Positions 16,612-25,248 of a DNA stretch of 64,000 nucleotides are shown here, piece by piece. Under the pieces are notes generated by a model. The model worked only from the letters and a program-made list of their open reading frames with translations, was not told the DNA's origin and ran no database searches. Position numbers and translations under genes: made by a program. Source of the stretch: Bacillota bacterium. Lineage in GTDB: Bacteria > Bacillota > Clostridia > Acetivibrionales > DTU013. Positions within the stretch are counted from its first letter, which is position 1; each line of letters opens with the position of its first letter. The stretch is taken from positions 62,001-126,000 of the forward strand of contig JAEZMD010000019.1 in NCBI GenBank assembly GCA_023435745.1, written 5' to 3'.

Positions 16612-17070
16612 CTATTCGTAGATTTCAAAAATTGACTCTACCTCGCAAACGATATTCATGGGTAGATTATTGCTGCCGATAGCGGAGCGAGCGTGCTTAC
16701 CAGCCTCGCCAAAAATTTCAATGAAGGTTTGGGAAGCTCCGTTCAAAACCTTCGGCTCCTCGTTAAAGTCGGTAGTACAGTTTACAAAGCCCAGAATCTT
16801 GACCGCTTGCTTGATTCTATTCAAGTCTCCCAGATAATCCTGTAACGCGGATAGGGTGTTCAGCGCACAATATCTGGCGCCACGCTGTGCGTCCTCAAGA
16901 CTCACTTCGGAGCCGGCCTTTCCCTTAATCCATTCCTGCCCGTTATAGCTCCCCTGACCCGAAACATACAGCAGGTTGCCGACCTGCTTTACCGGCTCAA
17001 ATTCTCCCACCGGCGCAGATGCCGGATTTAACTCAATTCCCAACTCTTTCAGTCTGTCATATATGTTCAT
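16612..17070 (-). CDS. RidA family enamine/imine deaminase
   Basis: This 152-residue Rid-family protein shows the family pattern LYVSGQGSYNG near residue 35, a C/N-rich centre, and HARSAIGSNNLPMNIVCEVE at the end, where the Arg of canonical RidA is in HARSAIG. Rid proteins hydrolyse reactive enamine/imine intermediates released by PLP enzymes. It lies between oppF-like and the PLP enzyme gene with gaps of only 33-35 bases, so it belongs to the same operon. It is of the slightly longer RidA subtype also found at 46253-46663. Confidence 0.88.
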   Translation of the reverse strand: MNIYDRLKELGIELNPASAPVGEFEPVKQVGNLLYVSGQGSYNGQEWIKGKAGSEVSLEDAQRGARYCALNTLSALQDYLGDLNRIKQAVKILGFVNCTTDFNEEPKVLNGASQTFIEIFGEAGKHARSAIGSNNLPMNIVCEVESIFEIYE

Positions 17071-17105
17071 ATTTTCTCCTTATTTTAATTGTCTGACTTC
17101 GGTTT

Positions 17106-18053
17106 TCATTTATTCAAATGGCAGGCCACAAAGTGCCCGCCGGATACTTCTCTCAGATTTTGGGGCTCCTTACATGCCTCTTTTGCGTATGGGCAACGGG
17201 GGGCAAATCTGCATCCGGGGGCCGGATTGATTGGATTCGCAACCTCCCCCTTTATCAGTTCCCTTCGCCTGAAATTATTTAAATCTGTAGTAGGAATTGC
17301 CGAGAGTAGCGCCACAGTATAGGGGTGAAGAGGATGCTCGAACAGTTCTGTGCGGGAAGCATACTCTACCACTTCGCCCATGTACATAACCATAATGTTA
17401 TCGCTTATATGACGCACAACACACAAATCATGCGTAATAAACATATAGGATAGCCCCTGTTCATCCTGCATGTCCATCAGCAAATTCAAAATCTGAGCTT
17501 GAATGGATACGTCAAGTGCAGACACCGGCTCATCACATACCAGAAAGCTTGGACTTACGGCCAGAGCACGGGCTAAGCCCACGCGCTGTCGTCGGCCACC
17601 GTCAAGCTCGTGCGGATAGGTGTTTATATATCGCTGTGGGATACCGCACCGTTCCATTAGTTCCATGATTTTTTCCTTACGCTCTGCCTTGTCTTTCAGT
17701 ATTCCGGTCACCTTCATCGGTTCGGCAATAATATCACTGATAGTCAAACGGGGATTCAACGAGGTAAAGGGATCCTGGAAAATCATTTGCATTTTCATGC
17801 GCAGGCTTTTCATTTGCTTTTTATTGTAGTCAAAGATGTTCTCGCCATTATAGCGCACTTCCCCATCAGTTGCCTCGATGAGACGCATAATTGTTCTGCC
17901 GAGAGTAGATTTACCGCAGCCCGATTCGCCGACGACGCCGAGAGTATCGCCCTTATTTATTTTGAAGCTTACGTTATCTACTGCGTGGAGAACACCCCTT
18001 TGAACGTAAAAGTACTTTTTTAGGTTCACAGCTTCAATTAATGGTGTACTCAT
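17106..18053 (-). CDS. Peptide/nickel-type ABC transporter ATP-binding protein (OppF-like)
   Basis: This 315-residue ATPase has Walker A GESGCGKST (about residues 40-48), the Q loop and Walker B FLVCDEP. The signature motif is LDGGRRQR in place of the usual LSGGQRQR, a variant seen in some OppF proteins. The C-terminal extension contains the cysteine-rich PGCRFAPRCPYAKEAC typical of oligopeptide ABC ATPases, which can bind an iron-sulfur cluster. It works with the OppD-like partner to power import. Confidence 0.92.
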   Translation of the reverse strand: MSTPLIEAVNLKKYFYVQRGVLHAVDNVSFKINKGDTLGVVGESGCGKSTLGRTIMRLIEATDGEVRYNGENIFDYNKKQMKSLRMKMQMIFQDPFTSLNPRLTISDIIAEPMKVTGILKDKAERKEKIMELMERCGIPQRYINTYPHELDGGRRQRVGLARALAVSPSFLVCDEPVSALDVSIQAQILNLLMDMQDEQGLSYMFITHDLCVVRHISDNIMVMYMGEVVEYASRTELFEHPLHPYTVALLSAIPTTDLNNFRRRELIKGEVANPINPAPGCRFAPRCPYAKEACKEPQNLREVSGGHFVACHLNK

Positions 18054-18055
18054 AG

Positions 18056-19036
18056 TTATTCTACCCTCCCTTCTCCCTTATACCGGTGGCATTTTATTTG
18101 TTGATCACCTACAATATATATTGGAGGAATCTCTTTTTTGCATATATCCATGCAATATTTACATCTTGGAGAAAACTTGCACCCACTCGGTAAATCTGTA
18201 GGGTCTACCATTGTGCCGTATATTGGGGTCAAACGGCTCACATTTGTATAAAGGTCGGGGATGCATTCAAACAGCCCTTGTGTATAAGGATGGTTGTTCT
18301 TGCGGCTGTACACATCCTTTACAGTGCCGTATTCAATGATTTCACCGGCATAAATGGTTGCCACCTTGTCACAGGTTTCCGCCACAACGCCGAGATCATG
18401 CGTAATAAGCAGCATGGCAGAGTTGAATTTCTCCTTGAGCTGTCTCATCAGCTCAAGAATCTGGGACTGAATTGTAACATCCAATGCCGTAGTGGGCTCA
18501 TCGGCCAAAAATAACTCCGGCTCTGCTACAAGAGCCATAGCGATGATAATCCTCTGCTTCATTCCGCCCGAGAACTGGTGTGGATACTCATTCTTTCTGG
18601 ATGCAGGAATGCCCACCAGCTCCATCATTTCATCAACCCGCTGGTCCTTCTCCTTTGAAGTCATCTTGGGAAAGTGCAAATCCAGCACTTCATGAATTTG
18701 ATTACCAACCTTGATAACCGGGTTCAGACTGGTCATGGGATCCTGAAAAATCATTGAAATTCTATGTCCACGCAGTGCAATCATCTCAGTGACGGAGGCA
18801 TTGAGGATATTGACGTCATTGTATAGAATTGTACCACTCGTGATTTTCCCGATCTTTTTTGGCAGCAGTCCCATAATGCTGTTGGCCAAAGTAGTTTTAC
18901 CTGCGCCAGTTTCTCCAACCAGCCCCAAAGTTTCACCATGGTCAATTGACAGGTTGATTCCGTTTAAGGCGTAAACCACAGCATCATCTGTATCATACTG
19001 TACATATAAATCTTTTACTTCTAACAGTTTACTCAT
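18056..19036 (-). CDS. Peptide-type ABC transporter ATP-binding protein (OppD-like)
   Basis: This 326-residue ATPase has Walker A GETGAGKTT, the canonical FSGGMKQR signature, Walker B ELFLADEPTT and the C-terminal SGCKFSPRCKYCMDIC cysteine motif. I place the start at ATG 19036, which has an AGGTG sequence upstream; a GTG at 19048 has none. It is two bases from the oppF-like gene. Confidence 0.92.
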   Translation of the reverse strand: MSKLLEVKDLYVQYDTDDAVVYALNGINLSIDHGETLGLVGETGAGKTTLANSIMGLLPKKIGKITSGTILYNDVNILNASVTEMIALRGHRISMIFQDPMTSLNPVIKVGNQIHEVLDLHFPKMTSKEKDQRVDEMMELVGIPASRKNEYPHQFSGGMKQRIIIAMALVAEPELFLADEPTTALDVTIQSQILELMRQLKEKFNSAMLLITHDLGVVAETCDKVATIYAGEIIEYGTVKDVYSRKNNHPYTQGLFECIPDLYTNVSRLTPIYGTMVDPTDLPSGCKFSPRCKYCMDICKKEIPPIYIVGDQQIKCHRYKGEGRVE

Positions 19037-19051
19037 AAGAATATTCACCTG

Positions 19052-19933
19052 CTAATTCTTCGTTTTTGGATCCAGAGCATCTCTGAGGCCGTCGCCAATA
19101 AAATTGATTGCCATAACAGAGATACCGATAAATGCACCGGGTATATACCCCAAATAGGGATAATAGCGAATGTTGGCCTTATTCTCGGATAAAATGGTGC
19201 CCCATTCCGGTGTGGGAGAAGATATGCCGATACCCAAAAATCCCAAAGCCGCTATATCAAGGATGACAGAACCAAGGCTGAGAGTGGCAGCTACAATTAC
19301 GGGACCCATGCCGTTCGGCAATATATGCTTGATAATGATACGGGCAGAGCTTGTGCCGCAACATTTGGCCGCTTCGACAAATTCCTGATTCCGCAAAGTC
19401 ATAATTGATGAGCGTACCACACGGGTAAATCTGGGAATCTGACCCACGCTAAGTGCGATAAGCATTTTGAAAACTCCCTGCCCGAGTGCGGCAACTATTG
19501 CCATAGCCATAAGCATAGATGGAATCGCCATAAACATATCCACTACGCGCATAATAACGGAGTCCACTTTCCCACCGAAATAACCAGCAATACCACCGAA
19601 GAAGCATCCGAAGAAAAAGGAAATGGCAAGGGTGACCAATCCGGCAAACAAAGAGATACGGCCGCCATAAATAACTCTGGCAAACAAATCCCTGCCATAC
19701 TGGTCTGTGCCGAACAAATGCTCCGCACTGGGGTACTGGAACTTGTCTTTGATGCTCTGTGCGGAGACGGCTTCTTCCTGTATGTAAAGAGGTGCTGTAA
19801 AGATAAGCAGCGTAAGCGCTAAAAGGATAAAAACACCTAGAATAGCCAGCTTGTTTTTCTTGAACCGGAACCAAATCAGACCCCACTGACTGCGCCCTGC
19901 TGTCAATCTGCGCCCCTTTTCTTTTGTCTTCAT
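19052..19933 (-). CDS. Peptide-type ABC transporter permease (OppC-like)
   Basis: This 293-residue membrane protein has a basic cytoplasmic N-terminus, a first membrane helix at about residues 32-52, then the AEHLFGTDQYGRDLFARVIYG signature of OppC/DppC proteins. Four more helices follow, with the EAAKCCGTSSARIIIKHILP coupling loop that contacts the ATPases. It forms the channel with the OppB-like subunit. Confidence 0.92.
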   Translation of the reverse strand: MKTKEKGRRLTAGRSQWGLIWFRFKKNKLAILGVFILLALTLLIFTAPLYIQEEAVSAQSIKDKFQYPSAEHLFGTDQYGRDLFARVIYGGRISLFAGLVTLAISFFFGCFFGGIAGYFGGKVDSVIMRVVDMFMAIPSMLMAMAIVAALGQGVFKMLIALSVGQIPRFTRVVRSSIMTLRNQEFVEAAKCCGTSSARIIIKHILPNGMGPVIVAATLSLGSVILDIAALGFLGIGISSPTPEWGTILSENKANIRYYPYLGYIPGAFIGISVMAINFIGDGLRDALDPKTKN

Positions 19934-19944
19934 ATTCTCTCCCC

Positions 19945-20865
19945 CTATTCCAAAGCAATGCGCGGATCAATTAGTGCATAAATAATATCAACAATCAGAT
20001 TGACTATACCCACGAAAATAGCAATGAAAATCAAGGTTCCCATTACAACGGGTATATCTCTGGTTTTTACAGCATTTATCAGCAGAGTACCGATTCCCGG
20101 AATGGAAAAGACCGTCTCAGTTACAACCGCACCGCCCATAATCATGGTAAAGGAGAGGCCGACCTGTGTCACCACGGGGAGCATACCGTTCCTCAACGCA
20201 TGCTTAAGGATAACTCGAAGCTCCGAGGCGCCCTTAGCGCGAGCAGTTCTGATATAATCCTGTTTAATCACATCAAGCATACTTGTCCTTGCCATTCGCA
20301 TATGGGCAGCTAAAATCGCAGCGCCCAAGGTCAGTGCCGGCAGCACATAATGTTGAAATGAGCCTATACCCGAAGCGGGAAGCAGATTTAGTTCCAGACA
20401 GAAAAATATCTGGGTCATCATTCCAAACCAGAAGCTTGGCAGGGAGCAAAGAATCAAGGCAAGAGCCAAAACAACATAGTCTACCAGATGGAATTGTTTG
20501 ATTGCAGCAAAAATTCCAAGGGGTATTCCAAGTAAAATGGCAAAGCTCATGCCCAGCAGACCAAGCTTCAGAGTTGTGGGGATACGACCCATAAACTCGC
20601 TGAGTACATCAAATCCGTTAATCCAGGAGGTTCCAAAATCTCCGGTGAGCACATTCTTCATATACAGAAAATACTGCGCCAAAATGGGCTTATCAGTACC
20701 GAGCTCTGCCCGTTTGGCAGCCAAATCCGCGGCGGTCGCATCCGGTCCTAATATGAGCTGAGCTGGATCTCCCTGAGCAAGGTTTAACACAAAGAAAATG
20801 AAAAGTGTGATTCCAATGATAACCGGAACCATCATCAACAAACGTTTTAGTATATACTTCGCCAA
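19945..20865 (-). CDS. Peptide-type ABC transporter permease (OppB-like)
   Basis: This 306-residue permease begins LAKYILKRLLMMVPVIIGIT, the usual OppB N-terminus. Six membrane helices and the coupling loop YIRTARAKGASELRVILKHA are visible. I choose the TTG at 20865 as start because GGAGGG lies just upstream and the protein then begins where family members do; the open frame reaches 20901 without a ribosome-binding site. Confidence 0.9.
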   Translation of the reverse strand: MAKYILKRLLMMVPVIIGITLFIFFVLNLAQGDPAQLILGPDATAADLAAKRAELGTDKPILAQYFLYMKNVLTGDFGTSWINGFDVLSEFMGRIPTTLKLGLLGMSFAILLGIPLGIFAAIKQFHLVDYVVLALALILCSLPSFWFGMMTQIFFCLELNLLPASGIGSFQHYVLPALTLGAAILAAHMRMARTSMLDVIKQDYIRTARAKGASELRVILKHALRNGMLPVVTQVGLSFTMIMGGAVVTETVFSIPGIGTLLINAVKTRDIPVVMGTLIFIAIFVGIVNLIVDIIYALIDPRIALE

Positions 20866-21006
20866 AGTTATCCCTCCACTAGCGATTTGGCTCGCGCACA
20901 AGCCTCGTTCAAGTCACAGATACATAATTTCACTTATGGGATTGGGCATATGTTTCAATGCCCAATCCCATGAAGTTCATAAGGCTATCTCTGATTGTAC
21001 CTGGAA

Positions 21007-22557
21007 TTACTCCCAGGACCAGTTCCTCACTCTGTCTGTGAATAAGGGATGGGGCACAACTCCGGTCAATTTTTCATTAAACGCCAGAGCAGAAACGTCA
21101 TAGAAGAAGGGAACCTGATATGCTTCATCGGTGATGATGTCACAGATTTCGCCGTAAACCGCCTTGCGCTCCTCAGTACCTTGGGTAACGCGTCCCTTCA
21201 TCAGAAGCTCGTTCAGCTCGTCCAGCTTTTCAAATTTATTCTTTTCTGCGGCAGCAGAACTGGTTGCAAAATATGCAACTAAGCAATCTGCATCCATAAG
21301 GGAGCTGTCGGAGGTTCTTATGATTGCGTCGTAGCCGGTACCGCTATACCACACGGAGTTGAATGTAGCAGTGTCTGTTGCGTTAATCTTGCAATTAATG
21401 CCTATATCCATGAGCTGCGCCTGGAGAATCTGAGCAACAGCTTCGTTCTTGGTGCCTGATTGGACGAGAAGCAAAAACTCCTGTCCGTTATACTTGGAGT
21501 CCTTTAAATACGCCTTCGCAGCTTCAACATCGTATGCAACGGTTTTGTACTTGTCGGGTCTTCCTGTGTAACCTGTAACCATATCTATATCAGCCAACTC
21601 ACCATAGCTTTCCATGACGCCAAGCACTATGTCCTCCTTATTAGTTGCAGCCTGAATGGCCTTACGGAAATTCAGATCGGAGGCGACTCTACCTTCATTA
21701 CAGTTAAAGGTCATAGTGACTCTGGCAGCGGAACTGCAGTTGGCCCAAGTGGCTCCGGTGCTGCTGTCCATTTTAACCATGTTGCTAACAGCGGGGGAGA
21801 GAATTACATCCACATCTCCGGCCTGAAGCGCAACAATCTGGGTGGTGGGGTCAGACATAGTCTTTATGTATACGTTTTTAATTGAAGGATCATCACCCCA
21901 ATATTTGTCGAATGCCTCAAGCGTAACAGTATCACCGCTGGCTCTTGAGACAAATTTGTATGGCCCGGTGCCAATGGGAGCCTCAAGATAAGTCTCGACT
22001 CCTTTCTCCTCCATGTACGCCTTGTTGATAATCTGAGCAGCTCTGGAGGTCATTCCGTTAATGAAAGGCGCAAATGGTTTGCTCAGGTTAATTATGATGG
22101 TGTTATCATCAACAACCTCGGAGTTACTATAATTGATAAGCAGAGCTTTGCCGATAGCAGTCTGAGCGTTATACTCCATGGTGAAGGCTACGTCTTCAGC
22201 TGTCATCTTGTCACCATTGTGGAAATAAACATCGTCTCTCAGCTTAAAGGTGTAGGACAGGCCATCCTCTGACACAGTCCATTCCTTGGCAAGGGCAGGG
22301 AGTATCTCACCCTTGGCAGACATCTCGACAAGAGTATCATAGATATTATAGAGCACAATATAGTCGCTGGAATTAGAAGCTTCCGGCCCGCAGGAAAAAA
22401 AACGGACAGGTTCGGCGGAAGTCGCGATAATAACTGAGTCTTTTGCATTGGGTTCGGCAGATGCGCCTGACTTGCCAGAGGGTTGTTTGGAGCAGCCAGT
22501 TAACACTAATGACATGACCATGAGCACAATAAGTACTAAAGATAGAGCCTTTTTCAT
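21007..22557 (-). CDS. Peptide-type ABC transporter solute-binding lipoprotein (family 5)
   Basis: This 516-residue lipoprotein has a signal peptide ending in the lipobox LVLTGC (Cys22), then the family 5 binding-protein pattern (FSCGPEASNSSDYIVLYNIY, LAKEWTVSEDGLSYTFKLRD, YFHNGDKMTAEDVAFT). It is anchored outside the membrane and delivers substrate to the OppBC-like channel. It is the first gene of the eight-gene operon. Family 5 members bind peptides, opines, nickel or other small molecules, so substrate cannot be read from sequence. Confidence 0.93.
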   Translation of the reverse strand: MKKALSLVLIVLMVMSLVLTGCSKQPSGKSGASAEPNAKDSVIIATSAEPVRFFSCGPEASNSSDYIVLYNIYDTLVEMSAKGEILPALAKEWTVSEDGLSYTFKLRDDVYFHNGDKMTAEDVAFTMEYNAQTAIGKALLINYSNSEVVDDNTIIINLSKPFAPFINGMTSRAAQIINKAYMEEKGVETYLEAPIGTGPYKFVSRASGDTVTLEAFDKYWGDDPSIKNVYIKTMSDPTTQIVALQAGDVDVILSPAVSNMVKMDSSTGATWANCSSAARVTMTFNCNEGRVASDLNFRKAIQAATNKEDIVLGVMESYGELADIDMVTGYTGRPDKYKTVAYDVEAAKAYLKDSKYNGQEFLLLVQSGTKNEAVAQILQAQLMDIGINCKINATDTATFNSVWYSGTGYDAIIRTSDSSLMDADCLVAYFATSSAAAEKNKFEKLDELNELLMKGRVTQGTEERKAVYGEICDIITDEAYQVPFFYDVSALAFNEKLTGVVPHPLFTDRVRNWSWE

Positions 22558-22612
22558 TTCAGTTTCCTCCGTTTCATTTTTTGACTATTTCTGTTTTAGC
22601 CGCGGCAAGCTA

Positions 22613-22641
22613 ATAAAAAGTAATGTCCCATTACTTTTTAT
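22613..22641. promoter_or_regulatory. Operator 1: perfect 13-3-13 palindrome
   Basis: ATAAAAAGTAATG (22613-22625), spacer TCC, and its exact complement (22629-22641). It covers the -10 region and start site of the promoter for the peptide-importer operon. Confidence 0.85.
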
Positions 22642-22663
22642 CATATGACCTCCGCTTTGTCAA
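22635..22663 (-). promoter_or_regulatory. Promoter of the peptide-importer/RidA operon
   Basis: On the minus strand a perfect TTGACA (22658-22663) is followed after 17 bases by TAAAAA (22635-22640), which lies inside operator 1. The -10 box is weak, in keeping with regulated use. Confidence 0.6.
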
Positions 22664-22676
22664 TAGTAAAGCTTAC

Positions 22677-22701
22677 AAAAAGTAATGTTTCATTACTTTT
22701 T
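22677..22701. promoter_or_regulatory. Operator 2: palindrome with the same arms as operator 1
   Basis: AAAAAGTAATG (22677-22687), spacer TTT, and CATTACTTTTT (22691-22701). Its centre is 62 bp from that of operator 1, close to six helical turns, and it lies just upstream of the -35 box. Confidence 0.85.
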
Positions 22702-22713
22702 ATTTTTTGTAGA

Positions 22714-22740
22714 GCCGCACGATTATTCCGCGGCCTTTTT
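22714..22740 (+). terminator. Possible terminator upstream of the rhodanese gene
   Basis: GCCGC (22714-22718) pairs with GCGGC (22730-22734), followed by C and five T residues. The stem is short. A TATAAT at 22764-22769 downstream could start the rhodanese transcript. Confidence 0.4.
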
Positions 22741-22785
22741 GTTTGCTCCTTGCAACGCCTGGGTATAATAAATGTGGAGGTCAAT

Positions 22786-23394
22786 ATGAAAAAACTTTTT
22801 ATTGCTTTATTATCCGTCCTTTTATTGCTGGCAGGCTGTGGACAAAAAAATGACAATATAACTTTTTCAGCCACCATTGAGAGTATCCATGATAACAGCA
22901 TTATGGTAACGACCACTGACGACGTGAGCTTTGACAAAGCCAGCGTTGGGTTTGATAAAAAGCTTGAAATCCCGTTTACCCTGGCGGTGGGACAAACGAT
23001 TGAAATTGAAGCTCTGCCTGAAATTCGGGAGAGCTATCCTGTACAGATTACGGCGGTGAAGATAAGCTTGAAAGAAGAAATCAAAAAAGCTGAGTACAAG
23101 AAGATCACTCCCAAAGAAGCTATGGAAATGATGGGTGAGGATGTAATCATCCTTGACGTACGCACCAAAGCTGAGTTTGATGATGGGCATATCCCAAATG
23201 CCTTACTGCTGCCTGATGCCGAGATAACGCAAAAGGCGGAGGAAGTGCTGCCAGACAAGGATAAGATCATTCTCGTTTACTGCCGCAGCGGCCGGCGCAG
23301 TGCGTTGGCGGCAAAAGACCTGGTTCAATTGGGCTACACCGACGTCTATGATTTCGGCGGTATCCTCGACTGGCCCGGTGAGGTCGTGAAATAA
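22786..23394 (+). CDS. Rhodanese-domain lipoprotein
   Basis: This 202-residue protein begins with a lipoprotein signal (LLLLAGC, Cys18), then about 80 residues of unassigned beta-rich sequence, and ends with a single rhodanese domain (VIILDVRTKAEFDDGHIPNA). The catalytic cysteine is in the VYCRSGRRS loop. It probably handles sulfane sulfur outside the membrane. The ATG at 22786 follows GTGGAGG. Its 3' end overlaps the end of the convergent kinase gene by 49 bases. Confidence 0.88.
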   Translation: MKKLFIALLSVLLLLAGCGQKNDNITFSATIESIHDNSIMVTTTDDVSFDKASVGFDKKLEIPFTLAVGQTIEIEALPEIRESYPVQITAVKISLKEEIKKAEYKKITPKEAMEMMGEDVIILDVRTKAEFDDGHIPNALLLPDAEITQKAEEVLPDKDKIILVYCRSGRRSALAAKDLVQLGYTDVYDFGGILDWPGEVVK

Positions 23395-24467
23395 TAAACC
23401 AGATCGCATTGCTCCTTGATCATCATTTGACAGAAATATTGATTTTCCAATGGGATCCATTCATCAAGGAACCTTTTATGCATAAATGCGCCATTTCTAT
23501 TTAGAATTCTGGCGCTTTGCGCTTTTTCATCGATCTGCAGAAATATCTTCAGGTCATAATAGTCTGTCAAAGTGGGGTGCAAGCTGTAAGAACCCTCAAT
23601 GATATTCAATCTTTTGGGGGTGACAGTCACATGCTCCCCAAAATCCATTTGTCTGCAGTCATAAGCCCGGTATTGAAATGCTCTGCCATTGTGCAAATTC
23701 GGCAGGACTTCCTCCCTAAACCGGACATAATCCACATTCCCGCCAACCTCTTTCAACCGTTCTTTTGTCTTTAGCTCAGGCCTCAGAAAAAAATCGTCCA
23801 TATGAAAGACATTACAGTCATATACACTTCGGATCAAAGCCGCAAGAGTGCTTTTCCCGGCGCCGCTGTTCCCTTCGACGGCTACCTTGACCACTTCCCT
23901 TTCACTTAGCAAATGATCGATTTTTCGGAACACATCAAAATAGTGCATATATTCAGATTTAACAATTCGGTATGCCGGCCGATAAGCCTTTTTATAAGGC
24001 TCGCTATGGCTTACGGCCGGATACCCTGAGTTTTTGTAATTTGCTAAATATGCATCCACATCCTCGACTGGATATGAAAGATCCTTATCCCTGCAGCAAT
24101 GCCGCAATACATCCAGTTTTTCTTCAAAGCTGACAATACTGCCGGATACTGAATTTGCCGTACTGACAAACATCTGATTTACTGTCTGCAGACTGATATC
24201 AGAATCCATGAGCTTCTCCAAATGCAGTCTGCACAAGCCATTCCCAATCTCCTCTAAAGGAATAAGGCCTTGAGCGTCACAGGCATGTTCGCTCAAAGCT
24301 CCGAACTCCTCCCTGAGACGGTTCATGCTATCTGTTTCATTTGCAATCAGGTGTCCTCCTGCAAACTCATTCTGGTAAATCAGCTTGATCATATCCCGGA
24401 TCTGCATTTCGGGATACCTTTCAAAATGCTGCAGGAGTAATTTTCTTAACTCTTTTTCATCAGTCAT
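23346..24467 (-). CDS. Uridine kinase-like P-loop kinase with N-terminal extension
   Basis: This 373-residue protein has about 190 residues of unassigned N-terminal sequence (RYPEMQIRDMIKLIYQNEFA) before a P-loop kinase domain of the uridine kinase/phosphoribulokinase group: Walker A EGNSGAGKST, then HMDDFFLRPE and IIEGSYSLHP. I place the start at ATG 24467, which overlaps the stop of the ECF S-component gene by eight bases. The coupling suggests that the kinase traps the compound brought in by that transporter, but the substrate is unknown. Confidence 0.75.
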   Translation of the reverse strand: MTDEKELRKLLLQHFERYPEMQIRDMIKLIYQNEFAGGHLIANETDSMNRLREEFGALSEHACDAQGLIPLEEIGNGLCRLHLEKLMDSDISLQTVNQMFVSTANSVSGSIVSFEEKLDVLRHCCRDKDLSYPVEDVDAYLANYKNSGYPAVSHSEPYKKAYRPAYRIVKSEYMHYFDVFRKIDHLLSEREVVKVAVEGNSGAGKSTLAALIRSVYDCNVFHMDDFFLRPELKTKERLKEVGGNVDYVRFREEVLPNLHNGRAFQYRAYDCRQMDFGEHVTVTPKRLNIIEGSYSLHPTLTDYYDLKIFLQIDEKAQSARILNRNGAFMHKRFLDEWIPLENQYFCQMMIKEQCDLVYYFTTSPGQSRIPPKS

Positions 24468-24993
24468 TTTCAATAAATCTGCCTTTTTTAAGCGCGATCA
24501 CTATAACCGGGATAATAATGATCTGGATAATGATCCCGGGAACTGCATTAACAAAAGCGCCTGTCATGAATATCTCCCACGTAAACGGAGAACCGCTTAG
24601 TCCAAGCAAAACAAGCGAGACAGCTCCCCAAACGATTCTACCGCATATCATCGCAACAATCAACGAGATATAGACGGACATATTCTTTTTCGGAAGAATT
24701 TTATAAAGGATCCCTGTTACAGCTCCATAAGCAGCCAGTTCAAAGGCCATAGCTACAGCGGTTGGAAACATGGGCGGCATACCAAAAAGCATGCTCCTGA
24801 TCAGCGGTAAAATAAACCCGATTAATAATCCGTAAGGCCATCCGCATATAAAACCGGCCAGAAGAACAGGTATATGCATCGGCAGCAGCTTACTTCCCAG
24901 ACTTGGAATCTGTGCTGTCAGAAAAGGCAGCACCAAGCCAAGCGCAAGCAGCAATCCGGCATAAACCATTTTTTTTGTTGTTGATTTTTTCAT
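24460..24993 (-). CDS. ECF transporter S (substrate-binding) component
   Basis: This 177-residue protein has five to six hydrophobic helices with the ECF S-component pattern (KKMVYAGLLLALGLVLPFL, then LLPMHIPVLLAGFICGWPYG). S components give vitamin or nucleobase specificity to a shared energising module (EcfAA'T), which is not in this window. The next gene, overlapping by eight bases, is a P-loop kinase. The ATG at 24993 follows GGGAGGGG. Confidence 0.85.
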   Translation of the reverse strand: MKKSTTKKMVYAGLLLALGLVLPFLTAQIPSLGSKLLPMHIPVLLAGFICGWPYGLLIGFILPLIRSMLFGMPPMFPTAVAMAFELAAYGAVTGILYKILPKKNMSVYISLIVAMICGRIVWGAVSLVLLGLSGSPFTWEIFMTGAFVNAVPGIIIQIIIIPVIVIALKKGRFIEND

Positions 24994-25014
24994 TCTTTTC
25001 CCCTCCCAAATAAT

Positions 25015-25150
25015 TGAGCAAAATAAAATACCGCGAAAATACCTCTTACCTTCACAGTAAGCTAATACCTTCGTGGTATCATTAATAATTTCAATAGCAA
25101 AGTTTCAGTTAGACTGACTTCTGTCAGCAGCTTTGTTAAATTCTAACACA
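25015..25150 (-). promoter_or_regulatory. Hairpin-rich leader upstream of the ECF S-component gene
   Basis: Read on the minus strand, three small hairpins follow each other: CTGAC-AGAA-GTCAG, ATACC-ACGAA-GGTAT and CTTAC-TGTGAAG-GTAAG. I cannot match them to a riboswitch class. It may be a structured leader or simple AT-rich repeats. Confidence 0.3.
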
Positions 25151-25248
25151 TTAATTATATTGATTCAAGCATAAAAATATAATTTCACCCACACAATTGC
25201 TTAACATAAATCATATTATATTCTAAGCCGATGAAAGGAATGAACAAT

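Noticed and set aside
25015..25150. Guanidine-II (mini-ykkC) riboswitch
   Set aside because: One hairpin has an ACGAA loop, but the neighbouring hairpin does not have an ACGR loop and the stems are AT-rich and short.
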